64,000 nucleotides of DNA from Thraustochytrium sp. TN22 (GCA_013306675.1 JABLUY010000063.1:90865-154864); one strand, 5' to 3'; numbered from the stretch's first letter, positions 19,242-29,114 are shown. Program-made: numbers and translations. The notes: generated by a model from the letters alone, not told the origin.

Positions 19242-21463
19242 TCATTTCCTGAGCTTGGGGCAACATCTGTTCAGTGTCCAGATGATGATGATAATGATGA
19301 TGATAAATGATGTCGCGTGCAGTGTTGACGCGAGACTCGCTGCGCCAGCAAGTCCGTGTCAGATCAAAGCCAGATCAAAACATGAGGGCGCCGCTGCTTC
19401 GCAGCTTATAGAAACACAGGACGCCCGCTGCGCTCGTGCTATTGTCAGTCCAACCAGGCTCAAGAGCTAGGCTACGTTATCACGAATGCGAGCCAAAGTA
19501 AGCTTGAGATTACCGCTGCGCCTCGAGTTTGTGAGCGGCGCTCAGCTGAGCCAAAGATTGATCATGGGTGTTACACCGCCTTGGTTGCCGCACGCCGAGC
19601 ACTGCGAGCAGCGCGCCCTTCGAAGGCCTTGGGCGCGATCATCGGCAAGGTGTTTGCAGTACGCGAGTGCCGGGCCTCTGATGTCTCGGCAGTGGCCGCT
19701 TGGGTCAAGAGACGGTGAATGGCAGGTCCCCTGGAGTCAAGCTAGCCATGGCCAGGTCCGAGTCTGTCTTTCCGAGATAGGCTCGGAGTGTCCCGCATCG
19801 CAGATGATCCCAGCGATGGATGGTCCATACTGGCCGCCCGGCGTCATCAAAGGGTCCCTTCAAGTTCCGCCTTGAAGGAGTCGCTCCATCTGCCCGGGAT
19901 TCTGCCCGAGACGGCAACGCTGGCCTCCGTCCTGGCGCTGTACCTCTCTAGCCAGCTCTAGCTAGAGAGCAAGCTCTAAGTTAGCATTTAGCTGTCGCTT
20001 GCAAGCTTAGTAGGCCTAGCGTAGCTTGTCCGCCAGCCTGCGCTGCTGCTGAGCTCACAGAGCCGCCTTCCATAGTAGCCCGGCAATGTTGGGCCCGGCC
20101 ACACGCTCTCCGGCTCCGGCGAGGTCGGCTTGGCCAGCGTGCTCGCGACCCGGACGCTCGCCGTCACCGTCACAGCCAGTGGCGGCGTGCGCAGCGTGGC
20201 ACGAGTCGGCCGCCACGCCGTTGCCGGGCTCGCCCACCCCGTTCAGTCGCAGGCGTTGATCGAGCTCGGGCCGCGGGCGGCCGCGGGATCGCACTGCGGT
20301 TCCACCCCTGCACTCGCCCAGGTCGTTCAGTTGGCCAGGCGCTCCGAGTCGGCGTCCGAGTCGCCGCGCTTGCCCACGAGCGACCCCGGGGTCTGCACTG
20401 CCAGGCACTGCCAGTGAGCTGAGGTCCTGGAGCTCGAGGCGGCCGGCCGTCACCGGCTCGGCGGCGGTCGAGCTGGCGCTGTGCTGGCACCGCACGCGTC
20501 GCGCTCTCAGCCTGAGCTGAGCGCGGCCAGCGCGCTGCGCCGTTGCGTACGCCGTACGGGCCGTGCGGCGGTGACGGTACCCCTGGTGTTAGTACAAGCA
20601 GTAGGCCGGGGCCGCGGCCCGGGTACGCGCCGCTTGTTCCATGTCATGTCACGGCATGGCATGTTATGGCATGTGATGTGATAACTACTTCACGACGCGC
20701 GGCGGCCGCAAGCCTGCGCTGCACTCGCTGTCAAGCTGCAGGGGGGCGTCAACGCCACGGCGGCCACGCTCGCTCTCGCGGTCGCATTGCGGCGCCGAGC
20801 TGGGGCCGGGAGGGGCCAATTGCAGCCAGGCCCGGCTGCGCGGGGCCCGGCGACCGTGGCGACTGGCTACCACTACATACAGGCAGCACTGCAACCAAGC
20901 TTGATCAACCTCCTGGAGGGCAAGTTCCGGGCCTGCCGCGGATGGCGAGTTGGAGCCGCTGGCCGGCAGCGGCCTTGTCTCAGCTCGCACACTCAGTGTC
21001 AGTCAGAGTCGGAGTCGCTCGCCGGTGGCGGCCAGCGACGGCTCACGCGGCTCACGCGGCCAGCGCAGCACCGCCCGCGCCCGTGGTGATGGCCGCAGAG
21101 ATTGAGAACTTGAAGAAGCTGACTCGCGGGACTCGCGCGAGATGGGGGTCCCTGGGTTCGGAAAGGCGACACCGCGGCGAAAGTCGACGTAGATCTTGAA
21201 AGCTGTTACTGACTGGCCGTCGAGCCTGGCAACACAGTCTTCAAGTTGAAGACGCTTGGAGACTGAGCCAGTCGAGTTCAAGTTCGGTCCTGGCTCTAGG
21301 CTGCTGCGGCGCAGCCTGAGCCTGGTTGGTACCTCTCCGTGCAGCGCCGCACTGGCCGGCAAACTCGAATCGCCTGCTCGCTCACCTTTCCAATCGATCC
21401 TTCTGGCATCGCACGGGGACCCGTACGCTCGAGCACGCGCAGCTTACGAGCTTCGCCAGCCAG
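19242..21463. other. Intergenic spacer, no gene seen
   Basis: 2.2 kb. It holds an imperfect gat run just after the upstream gene (19281-19311) and an inverted-repeat-rich CTAG patch (19946-19979). Open frames on either strand look like composition shadows. The frame of the next gene is open for 46 codons before its ATG. Confidence 0.55.
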
Positions 21464-23071
21464 ATGGGCCGCGAGAGACAGCGCATCGCGGTGATTGGCG
21501 GCGGCGTGCAGGGCGTGGTCTCGGGCAAGGTGTACCAGGAGTGCGGGTATGACGTCGTGGTGATGGACCGCCAGGAGCGACTGGGCGGGCAGTGGGTGCA
21601 GGCGTACCCGGGCGCGCGCCTCCAGGTGCCGTCGTGGAACTACGCCTTCCCGACGTTTCTTTGGCCGGAGGGCACCGAGGAGCACCCGCAGGGCGAGAAG
21701 ATCGTGGACTACGTGGAGAGCGCCGCGCAGGCTTTCAAGCTCAACGTGCGCAAGCAGTGCGAGGTCGAGAGCATGGAGGAGATCCTGGATTCGGCCACGC
21801 GCCGCAACGTTGGCTGGCGGGTCACCTCGAGGGACCTGCGCTCCGGCAAGACGACCACCGAGGATTACGACCAGGTGGTCATCGCGACCGGGACGAATGG
21901 GCCCAACTTCAACAGCATCCCACAGCTCCCCGGGATGGCAGACTTCAAGGGCAAGGTGGTGACCCAGCACGAGTCCCTCGAAGACTTCGACGGCAAGCGG
22001 GTCGCCGTCCTGGGCAACGGCCGCAGCGCGATCGACATCGCGTGCATCGCGTGCGACCGCCCCACGGTCAAGAGCGTGACCCAGGTCATCCGCGGCAGGC
22101 GCTGGGGCGTGCCGGACAGAATCGGTGGCAAGCCCTTTGACGAGACGCTCATGTGCCGCATGGGCACCTTCATGGTTACGTGCTGGGATCATACCATGGC
22201 CTTCCAGCGCTTCGTGCACAACTACATGCCGGGCCTCGTCAACTTCTTCTGGGAGAAGCTCGTCGCGTCCGACACCTTCGCGCAGCACCGCAAAGACGCG
22301 CGCCTCGACATCGTCAAGCGCAAGCCCGGCCAGGAGCCGGACTACAGCCGCATCGAGGTACTGATGGGCATCCCGGAGGGCGAGACCTTCCTCCAGGGCG
22401 CCAAGAACGGCGCCGTCTACCCGCAGGACTACATGCGCAAGGTGGCCCTCGGCTGCATCGACGTCAAGCAGGCGCTCATTGAGTCCTTCACACCCAACGG
22501 CCTCCGCTTCAAGGACGGCTCCACGCTCGACGCCGACATCGTCGTGGTCTGCTACGGTGCGGGTCAGCTGCGGTTTCCCATGCTGCCGCAAAAGTACCGC
22601 GACATTCTCGAGTCGCACAAGTACGGCGTCCAGCTGTATCGGCACACCATCCATCCGGACATCCCCAATGTCATCTTTCACGGCCTGAACTCGGGCTTTG
22701 AGATGATCATGACGAATGAGGTCGCTGCGCTCTGGAACGTCGCCCGCCTCTGGGGCCACCTCAAGATGCCTCCGCGCGAGGAGATGCTCGCGGAGATGCA
22801 GCGCATTGCCGACTGGAAGGACAAGAACATCACCAAGTGCTCGCCGCACTACTTTGCCATCGGTGCGCGCTGCCAGTACCTCAACGACAAGATGATGTAC
22901 GAGCTGGGCCTCAACCGTTTCCGCAAGATGCCCAACGTCTACGCGGAGCTCTGCCGGGCGTATGCTGCGAAGGACTACAGCACAGCGCAGCAAGAGTTTC
23001 TGCAAAAGTACGCACGCCCGACCTCCAGTGCCGCCGTCGCGCCTTCGTCTGCTAGTCAGGCCAAGCGCTAG
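21464..23071 (+). CDS. Flavin-containing monooxygenase-like protein, copy 1
   Basis: 535 residues. The start was set at the ATG at 21464 (MGRERQRIAVIGGG), which matches the start of the tandem paralogue; the longer upstream frame begins only at TTG. The N-terminal Rossmann fold has IAVIGGGVQG (GxGxxG, FAD), and a second dinucleotide-binding motif, VAVLGNGRSAIDIA, lies near residue 180 (NADPH). The ATG motif of the family appears as VVIATGTNGP. The family fingerprint FxGxxxHxxx(Y/F/W) is present in altered form, FKGKVVTQHESLEDF, with two extra residues before the His. The C-terminal half has a conserved W-rich substrate-side region (ALWNVARLWGH). No signal peptide or membrane segment is seen, so it is probably a cytosolic oxygenase acting on soft nucleophiles or ketones; the substrate is unknown. 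It lies in tandem with a close paralogue 823 bp downstream. Confidence 0.88.
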   Translation: MGRERQRIAVIGGGVQGVVSGKVYQECGYDVVVMDRQERLGGQWVQAYPGARLQVPSWNYAFPTFLWPEGTEEHPQGEKIVDYVESAAQAFKLNVRKQCEVESMEEILDSATRRNVGWRVTSRDLRSGKTTTEDYDQVVIATGTNGPNFNSIPQLPGMADFKGKVVTQHESLEDFDGKRVAVLGNGRSAIDIACIACDRPTVKSVTQVIRGRRWGVPDRIGGKPFDETLMCRMGTFMVTCWDHTMAFQRFVHNYMPGLVNFFWEKLVASDTFAQHRKDARLDIVKRKPGQEPDYSRIEVLMGIPEGETFLQGAKNGAVYPQDYMRKVALGCIDVKQALIESFTPNGLRFKDGSTLDADIVVVCYGAGQLRFPMLPQKYRDILESHKYGVQLYRHTIHPDIPNVIFHGLNSGFEMIMTNEVAALWNVARLWGHLKMPPREEMLAEMQRIADWKDKNITKCSPHYFAIGARCQYLNDKMMYELGLNRFRKMPNVYAELCRAYAAKDYSTAQQEFLQKYARPTSSAAVAPSSASQAKR

Positions 23072-23894
23072 CCGCCAGTGTAAGAGACAAAGAAAGAGAT
23101 GGTCTACAGAGCCTCAAAGTTGGCTGACAGTGACTTCACCTCGTCCCCTTGGGCTGCCAGGAAGCTGTCAGGGCGCTGACAATAAGACGCCGACAAGGTC
23201 GGTCCAGCCCTTGGTGGCGGCCAGCATGAGCGGCGAGGAGGTGGCACGTGTCGAGCGCGGCCTGGCCGAGTAAGCCCGACCACACCTGACACGACTCGCG
23301 CCGCCGCCGTCACCGTGACTGAAAGTGAGAGCGACCACGTCTCGTAGTGGGCCTCTGGGCTGTCGGTGCCAGTGCAGTGCTTGTAGTTCGTTATTGACAG
23401 TGAGGCCGAGACCGCCCGGAAGCTCGACCAAGTTGCACTCCGCTGGCAATTAGCCTGTCAGAGTCCCCTGCTCGTCGAACCGCCAGCCAGTCAGCCAGCC
23501 AGCAGGTTTTGATCACGCTCCCTCGGCCGCGACTCGGAGCGCCCTCTGGGCTAGCTAGCTAGCTAAGGTCACGTAGCGGTCGCACCGTGGCGGCGACCCT
23601 CGAACTGGCTCAGGATCCGCAACTGGGGTCCTCGGATCGCCGGCGGGACAGCAGCCGCGCAGCCTAACGGCGGGGGGGACGTGCCGGCGGGGGACGCGGG
23701 GTCCCCGGAGAGCTACGCCTTGTAGTACAAGTTGAAGCTGCGCCCCTCCGAGTCGGGTTGTACAACTTGAAGCAGCGCCGTACTGGCGGCAGACCTGATC
23801 CCTCCGAGTCGCGGCGCTGGCTGCTACGCTCTGGTAGGACGCTCGCTCGCTGCACGCTTGGCTCTGCGCGTGGACGACGCGACGCAGTGGGACC
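23072..23894. other. Spacer between tandem monooxygenase genes
   Basis: 823 bp with no gene. It contains a ctagctagctagcta run (23551-23566) about 330 bp before the next ATG. Confidence 0.6.
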
Positions 23895-25529
23895 ATGAGC
23901 GGCGGCCGCGAGAAACAGCGCATCGCCGTGATTGGCGGCGGCGTGCAGGGCGTGGTGGCAGCCAAGGTGTACCAGGAATGCGGGTTCGAGGTGGTGCTCA
24001 TGGAGCGGCAGAAGCGCCTCGGCGGCCACTGGCTGCAGGCGTACCCGGAGGCGAGGCTGCAGGCGCCCAAGTTACTGTACGGCTTCCCAACGTTCCTGTG
24101 GCCCGAGGACGCGGATGATCATCCGACGGCGGAGGAGATCGTCGAGTACGTGGAGAGCGCCGCGGCGGCCTTCAAGCTCAACGTGCGCCTGCTGTGCCAA
24201 GTCGACAGCATGGAGGAGATTCTGGACCCAAGCACTCGCCGTAACATTGGCTGGCGGGTCACCTCGAAGGACGTCCGCTCCGGCAGGAGCACCACCGAGG
24301 ACTACGAGCAGGTGGTGATCGCGACGGGCACCAACGGGCCGGACTTCAGCAGCATCCCGCAGCTGCCCGGGATCGCGGACTTCAAAGGCAAGGTCATGAC
24401 CCAGCACGAGTCGGTGGAGGACTTTGACGGCAAGCGCGTGGTCGTCCTGGGCAACGGGCGCGCCGCGATCGACATCGCGTGCATCGCGAGCGACCGCCCC
24501 ACGGTCAAGAGCGTAACGCAGGTTATCCGGGCCAAGCGCTGGGCCGCGCCAATGCTCCTTGGTGGCAAGTCCTTCGTGCACGCGCTCGTGAGTCGCTCGG
24601 GCACCTTCATGGTCACATGCTGGGACCACACCATAGCCTTTCAGCGCTTTGTGCACAAGTACATGCCGGGCTTCATCACATACTTTTGGGAGAAGCTGGC
24701 CCCGACCGATATGTTCGATCAGCACCGCACGGACGCGCGCCTCGACGTTGTCAAGCGCAAGCCAGGCCAGGAGCCAGACTACAGCCGTATCGAGGTCCTG
24801 CTTGGAGTGGCGGATGGCGAGACCTTCCTCCAGGCCACCAAGAATACCGCCGTCTACCCGACGGAGTACATGCGCAAGGTGGCGCTCGGCTGCATCGACG
24901 TCAAAGAGGGTCAGATCGATACGCTCACGTCGACCGGTCTCCGCCTCAAGGACGGCACAACGCTCGACGCCGACCTCGTCGTCGCCTGTTTCGGCGCCGG
25001 CCAGGCGCGCTTCCCGATGCTGCCTCAAAAGTACCGCGACATCCTCGAGACGAACAAGTACGGCGCACAGCTGTACCGGCACACGATTCACCCGGACATT
25101 CCCAACGTCATCTTCCACGGCCTGAACGCGGGCTTCCTCATGATCATGACCAACGAGGTTGCGGCACTCTGGAACGTCGCGCGCCTTTGGGGCCACCTCA
25201 AGATGCCACCACGCGAGGAGATGCTTGCGGAGATGAAGCGCATCGCCGACTGGAAGGACAAGAACATCGTCTTTGGCATGCCCCACTATTTTGCCGTCGG
25301 GGCGCGCTGCCAGTACTTGCTTGACAAGATGATGTACGAGATGGGCCTCAACCGCTTCCGCAAGATGCCCAACGTTTACGCGGAGATCTTCAAGCCCTAC
25401 GAGTCGAGCGACTACAGCACGGCGCAGCAGGAGTTCTTGCACAAGTATGCGCGTCCAGCATCGTCCTCTGCCGCCGTCGCGCCCACCACCACTGCTGCCC
25501 CCGCCGCCGCCAAGGAGATTGCCGCGTGA
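23895..25529 (+). CDS. Flavin-containing monooxygenase-like protein, copy 2
   Basis: 544 residues from the ATG at 23895. It is collinear with the upstream copy over its whole length and nearly identical in many stretches (REKQRIAVIGGGVQGVV, MLPQKYRDILE, LWNVARLWGHLKMPPREEM). FAD motif GGGVQG, NADPH motif VVVLGNGRAAIDIA and the same unusual fingerprint FKGKVMTQHESVEDF are all present. Differences cluster around the central region (AKRWAAPMLLGGKSF against GRRWGVPDRIGGKPF) and the tail, where this copy has an Ala/Thr-rich extension (SSSAAVAPTTTAAPAAAKE). The pair arose by tandem duplication and may differ in substrate. A 28-bp duplication overlaps the stop region. Confidence 0.88.
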   Translation: MSGGREKQRIAVIGGGVQGVVAAKVYQECGFEVVLMERQKRLGGHWLQAYPEARLQAPKLLYGFPTFLWPEDADDHPTAEEIVEYVESAAAAFKLNVRLLCQVDSMEEILDPSTRRNIGWRVTSKDVRSGRSTTEDYEQVVIATGTNGPDFSSIPQLPGIADFKGKVMTQHESVEDFDGKRVVVLGNGRAAIDIACIASDRPTVKSVTQVIRAKRWAAPMLLGGKSFVHALVSRSGTFMVTCWDHTIAFQRFVHKYMPGFITYFWEKLAPTDMFDQHRTDARLDVVKRKPGQEPDYSRIEVLLGVADGETFLQATKNTAVYPTEYMRKVALGCIDVKEGQIDTLTSTGLRLKDGTTLDADLVVACFGAGQARFPMLPQKYRDILETNKYGAQLYRHTIHPDIPNVIFHGLNAGFLMIMTNEVAALWNVARLWGHLKMPPREEMLAEMKRIADWKDKNIVFGMPHYFAVGARCQYLLDKMMYEMGLNRFRKMPNVYAEIFKPYESSDYSTAQQEFLHKYARPASSSAAVAPTTTAAPAAAKEIAA

Positions 25530-25560
25530 GAGCGCCGCCAAGGAGATTGCCGCGTGAGAG
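25504..25560 (+). repeat. 28-bp tandem duplication spanning the stop codon
   Basis: gccgccaaggagattgccgc followed by gtgagagc occurs twice in direct tandem (offset 28 bp). The first copy contains the TGA at 25527-25529; the second is downstream and out of frame, so it does not alter the protein. Confidence 0.85.
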
Positions 25561-26425
25561 CGCGATGAGAAGATGCACCCATCGCGAGCGAATCCATTTG
25601 ATGCGAGGTGATTGATCACTGGCAGAGCAACTTGGAAAAAGAGAGCTTGAGCGAGCTAGCTAGTAGCTAGGAAGCGCCTAGGCGCGGGGCTCGGAGTCGG
25701 ATCGAGCGAGCGCCACGCACGTCTGTGCTCCGGAGTTCACGGCCACCACTGGTGGACGGACGACCTCGACGTGGCGCTGGCGCGCGCTCGCACGTGCCGC
25801 ACGCGCCAAACACACCGCACAGCGTGCGCAAGCTGAGATAGAGTCGACTTCACAATGGCTCCGTCTGTACAACCTCAATCGCCCGCAGCCGCAGCGCAAC
25901 CGTGCCGCGCCACCGGCTGCAGCCCCCACTGCACGCCGCCGCCACCGGCTGCAGCCCCCACTGCACGCCGCCGCCACCCGGCCGCCCTCTCAGGCTGGCC
26001 GCCACGTGCGCGCGCAGTTTGTCCGCCAACCTCGCAGGCGCGTGCGACCACGCGCGCAGGGGCACCCGCAGCTTCCAAAACGAGCTTGACGCACGTGCTG
26101 GCGCGAGCGCGCTCGCGCGGAGCTTCCTGGCGTGCGTCGTGCAGTGCTGCTCCGCGCGCCGATCGCCATCGGACGTCTTGATTTGGATGGTTGGTTTGGA
26201 CTTGCGAAACAGTGCTTCTGGCTGCACGTGCTCGGCACGCCACAGCCATGCAACGCGAGTCCGGACCAGCGTCGCGCAAGGTCCAGCGGACTCCAGCCAG
26301 CAAAACTCAAACTCTCCCCGAACTTTTTAAAGCCTTGCGCTCTCCCAACTCAAAAGGAAGGAGCTCCGAGCCACCAAGCTGAAAGAGCAAGCACGAGAGA
26401 GAGAGAGCAAAAAAAAAGACACAGC
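25530..26425. other. Intergenic spacer with promoter-like AT patch, no gene seen
   Basis: About 900 bp. It includes a doubled 32-bp segment (25910-25973), a CTAG patch (25653-25670) and TTTTTAAAG at 26324-26332, about 95 bp before the next ATG, followed by ctctccca. The frame of the downstream gene is open through part of this region without a plausible earlier start. Confidence 0.5.
25910..25973. repeat. 32-bp tandem duplication
   Basis: ccaccggctgcagcccccac followed by tgcacgccgccg is present twice in direct tandem. Confidence 0.85.
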
Positions 26426-27442
26426 ATGATGCGTTCGGTCCTTGTGATGGCACTTGCCGCCGCGTACGCGACGGCAGTCGTGCGCGCTGACATCGGTGAG
26501 GGCGATAACGCCGGCTCGTGCTACATGGGTCCGCCGACGCACGAGGTGGTCTGCGCCGTGGACGAGGGCACCTGCATGGAGGCCGGCGGCTTCGCCTGGT
26601 ACGAGCCCGGGTTTGTCTCGAGCCGCGAGGGTTGCTGCCACTGCTGCGGTGGCTGCAACCACACCGAGGAGACCAGCGACACGTGCACCTACACGTACCT
26701 GGACGGCGAGTGCGGCCACATCGGCGGCCCGTCCGAGGACAGCCCTGCGTACTTCGAGGTTGGCCCTGGTGAGAGCGCCGGCTCCTGCTACATGCCCACC
26801 ACGCACGGCGTTTACTGTGCCGTGGACGAGGCCAGCTGCACGGCCGAAGGCGGCCTCTTCTATGACCCTGGCTACGTCTCGCCACGCTCTGGCTGCTGCC
26901 ACTGCTGCGGCGGCTGCAACCACACCGAGGAGACCAGCGAATACTGCGAGTACGAGTACTTCGACGCCGAGTGCGGCAGCGACGGCGAGCCCACCGAGGG
27001 TAGCCTCTTCTACGAGTATGAGGTCGGCCCCGGCGAGAGCGCCGGCTCCTGCTACATGCCCACCACGCACGACGTCTACTGTGCCGTGGACGAGGCCAGC
27101 TGCACTGCCGAGGGCGGCGTCTACTATGACCCCGGCTACATCTCGGCGCGTTCCGGCTGCTGCCACTGCTGCGGCGGCTGCAACCACACCGAGGAGACCA
27201 CCGAGGAGTGTGACTACTCTTACTTTGACGCCGAGTGTGGCAGCGACGGCGTCCCGACCGAGGGCAGTCTCTTCTATTCGGGTGGCTCGGACGGCTCCAC
27301 CTCTGCGCCCACGACCACGGACGAGTCCACGGACGCGCCCACGGCGGACGGCGAGACTGCCTCCCCGTCGACAGCTGCTGGCCGCTCTGTCGTGGCGGCT
27401 GCGCTCACTACGCTTGCTCTCGCCTTTGCCGCTCGCCCTTGA
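26426..27442 (+). CDS. GPI-anchor-type surface protein with three Cys-rich CCHCC modules
   Basis: 338 residues from the ATG at 26426, which gives a signal peptide (MMRSVLVMALAAAYATAVVR, cleavage near residue 22). Three modules of about 85 residues each show C-Y-M-.PTTH..YCAVDEA.C, then a G-C-C-H-C-C-G-G-C-N-H-T-E-E block, then Y.DGECG or FDAECGSDG, and end in a P(S/T)E(D/G)S.(A/F)(Y/F) linker. Modules 2 and 3 are more alike than module 1. A Thr/Ser-rich stalk (TTDESTDAPTADGETASPS) and a final hydrophobic stretch (VVAAALTTLALAFAARP) fit a GPI signal. Each module carries at least nine cysteines. It is related to the protein at 18498; the two genes flank the monooxygenase pair on the same strand. 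Function unknown. Confidence 0.86.
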   Translation: MMRSVLVMALAAAYATAVVRADIGEGDNAGSCYMGPPTHEVVCAVDEGTCMEAGGFAWYEPGFVSSREGCCHCCGGCNHTEETSDTCTYTYLDGECGHIGGPSEDSPAYFEVGPGESAGSCYMPTTHGVYCAVDEASCTAEGGLFYDPGYVSPRSGCCHCCGGCNHTEETSEYCEYEYFDAECGSDGEPTEGSLFYEYEVGPGESAGSCYMPTTHDVYCAVDEASCTAEGGVYYDPGYISARSGCCHCCGGCNHTEETTEECDYSYFDAECGSDGVPTEGSLFYSGGSDGSTSAPTTTDESTDAPTADGETASPSTAAGRSVVAAALTTLALAFAARP

Positions 27443-27570
27443 CTGTGAGTGAGGCTGGCCTCCGTCTCTAGCTTTCTTAGGTATGAATTTGATGACCTTT
27501 CTGTGTTTTGATGTTGCTGTAGCTGTTCGTTCGCCCAGTGCAGAGTGTTTGCCGAGCGTACGGGTTGGGG

Positions 27571-27606
27571 TGGTACCAGCACCTGGGTACCATGTACACT
27601 GGTACC
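27571..27606. promoter_or_regulatory. Inverted repeat (GGTACCAG...CTGGTACC) upstream of the methyltransferase gene
   Basis: An 8-base perfect inverted repeat with a further GGTACC in the loop lies 23 bases before the first in-frame ATG of the downstream gene. GGTACC clusters also follow the stops of the genes ending at 11388 (about 11418-11430) and 15143 (about 15158-15170). Function unknown; possible binding site or RNA hairpin. Confidence 0.3.
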
Positions 27607-27628
27607 GGACGCGAACAGCCCGCATCCC

Positions 27629-28927
27629 ATGGCATCCACCTACAAACCGCCCTTGGGACTGCTCGCGCGAAGCGGTGGCAACCACGGCGGCAACCGCGGC
27701 GGCAACTGCTGGCTGACGATGCTGCGCGCTACCAAGGGCTCGTGTCTGAGCCTGCTGCTCGTGCTGTGTGTTGCAGAGGCGGCGCGGGCCAGCATCGTCG
27801 TGCGCGACACGCAGCATGGCAGGCTCATGTTCAACCCGCTGGACCTTCCCGTGGGCCGAGCGCTGGAGGCAAGTGGTGAGTGGGAGGCACTGGCACGCGA
27901 CGTGCTGGTAGACGTCACGCAAGCCGGCGACCTCGTGCTGGACGTGGGCGCGCACATCGGATCCATGACCGTCCCGCTCGCGCGCAAAGCGGGCCAGGAG
28001 GGCAGCGTCGTGGCCATCGAGCCGCAGCCCAGCGTCTTCCACATGCTCTGCGGGAATCTGGCGCTTAACGAGCTCGAAAATGTTGTCGCTCTGCACATGG
28101 CCGTGGGCGACGGCTCCCGGCGCACCATTGGTCTGCACGTGGGGACCAGCGCGTTCGGCGACAAGGCCGCGACCGCCCTACAGAGTGTCAGCGATCGAAG
28201 CAAGAGCGCCGTTAGCGTGGTCGAGGTCGCCTCGGCGTCCGTGGACCAGCTGCGCGCCGAGGCCGCGCTGTCAGCCTGCCCCGCGCTCGTCAAGCTCGAC
28301 GTGGAGGGCCACGAGGAAGCCGTGCTGGACGGCATGAACGCCACCGTGCGAGACTGCGGCCCGCTGCTCTTTCTCGAGAACAACCACCCGCGGAGTCACG
28401 CGTCAAACAGTCTCGTGGCGCGACTGGCAGCCATGGGCCTGCGCTGCTTCTGGGTGGCGGCGTCCCACGACACCTCCGGGGTCCCGGGCCTCTCGCTCAA
28501 CATGCTTTGCGGGCCGGGCCAGGGCACCGTTGCCGCAGCCCGCCTCGAAGCCGCCGCTGCACGGTGGAACCTCGAACTCGTGCGGGATCCGGCAACAGAT
28601 GCCATCTGCCAGGGCGACCGAAGATGCCCAGTCCCGCTTCACCGGTCCTCGCCCGCATACACCCATTTGCAGCGCGCGCTGGCCGGCATGGACGCTGCTC
28701 TCGGTCTGCACTGCGCCGTGGAGCACGACACGGACTTCCCGGGCGCCGACCTGGACTTTGGCGAGGTCAAGCTCCCCTCCGTGGACCACTGCTGCGCGCT
28801 CTGCAGGTCGCACGAGAACTGCTCCTGCTTCGCGTACGTCCCAGCCTCGGGCCTCTGCTATCTCAAGCACAGAGTCCTCGGCCGCCAGCACCTGGCAGGC
28901 GTCCAGGCCGGCTTGCCCTCGCTTTGA
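27629..28927 (+). CDS. FkbM-family methyltransferase with C-terminal Apple-like domain
   Basis: 432 residues from the first in-frame ATG at 27629; an internal ATG at 27719 would give a cleaner signal peptide (MLRATKGSCLSLLLVLCVAEA), so either a signal peptide or a type II anchor puts the catalytic part in the secretory pathway. The methyltransferase has VLDVGAHIGSMTVPLARKAG (SAM-binding loop), VVAIEPQPSVFHMLCGN and the FkbM signature LVKLDVEGHEEAVLDGM. FkbM enzymes commonly O-methylate sugars or polyketides. The last 75 residues are a Cys-rich module (C...CCALC...CSCFAYV...LCYLKHRVLG) that follows the Apple spacing used by the neighbouring surface proteins. The fusion suggests an enzyme acting on glycans of the cell surface (inference). 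Confidence 0.82.
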   Translation: MASTYKPPLGLLARSGGNHGGNRGGNCWLTMLRATKGSCLSLLLVLCVAEAARASIVVRDTQHGRLMFNPLDLPVGRALEASGEWEALARDVLVDVTQAGDLVLDVGAHIGSMTVPLARKAGQEGSVVAIEPQPSVFHMLCGNLALNELENVVALHMAVGDGSRRTIGLHVGTSAFGDKAATALQSVSDRSKSAVSVVEVASASVDQLRAEAALSACPALVKLDVEGHEEAVLDGMNATVRDCGPLLFLENNHPRSHASNSLVARLAAMGLRCFWVAASHDTSGVPGLSLNMLCGPGQGTVAAARLEAAAARWNLELVRDPATDAICQGDRRCPVPLHRSSPAYTHLQRALAGMDAALGLHCAVEHDTDFPGADLDFGEVKLPSVDHCCALCRSHENCSCFAYVPASGLCYLKHRVLGRQHLAGVQAGLPSL

Positions 28928-29114
28928 GCGACCCGGCATGGGCCTCGGCGCGGGTTTCGGCCTTGACTATGACGATCTCCGCCGTCAAGCAAGCCGGCCC
29001 TGCCTCTCAGTCTTGTACGAAGCTTTTATTATTTTTCACATGTGCGTCGTGCACCAGACCCGGGTGCGAGGCCCTGTGCAGCGCGGCGGCGACCTGCAGT
29101 CCGTCAACGCCGCC

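Noticed and set aside
26327-28138. Minus-strand frame of about 600 codons across the CCHCC-module and methyltransferase genes
   Set aside because: It crosses two well-supported + strand genes and their spacer and shows no domain.
29040-29114. Earlier in-frame ATG for the YqgE/AlgH gene
   Set aside because: It immediately follows an AT-rich, TATA-like stretch (29025-29037), leaving no 5' leader; the ATG at 29115 is preferred, without proof.
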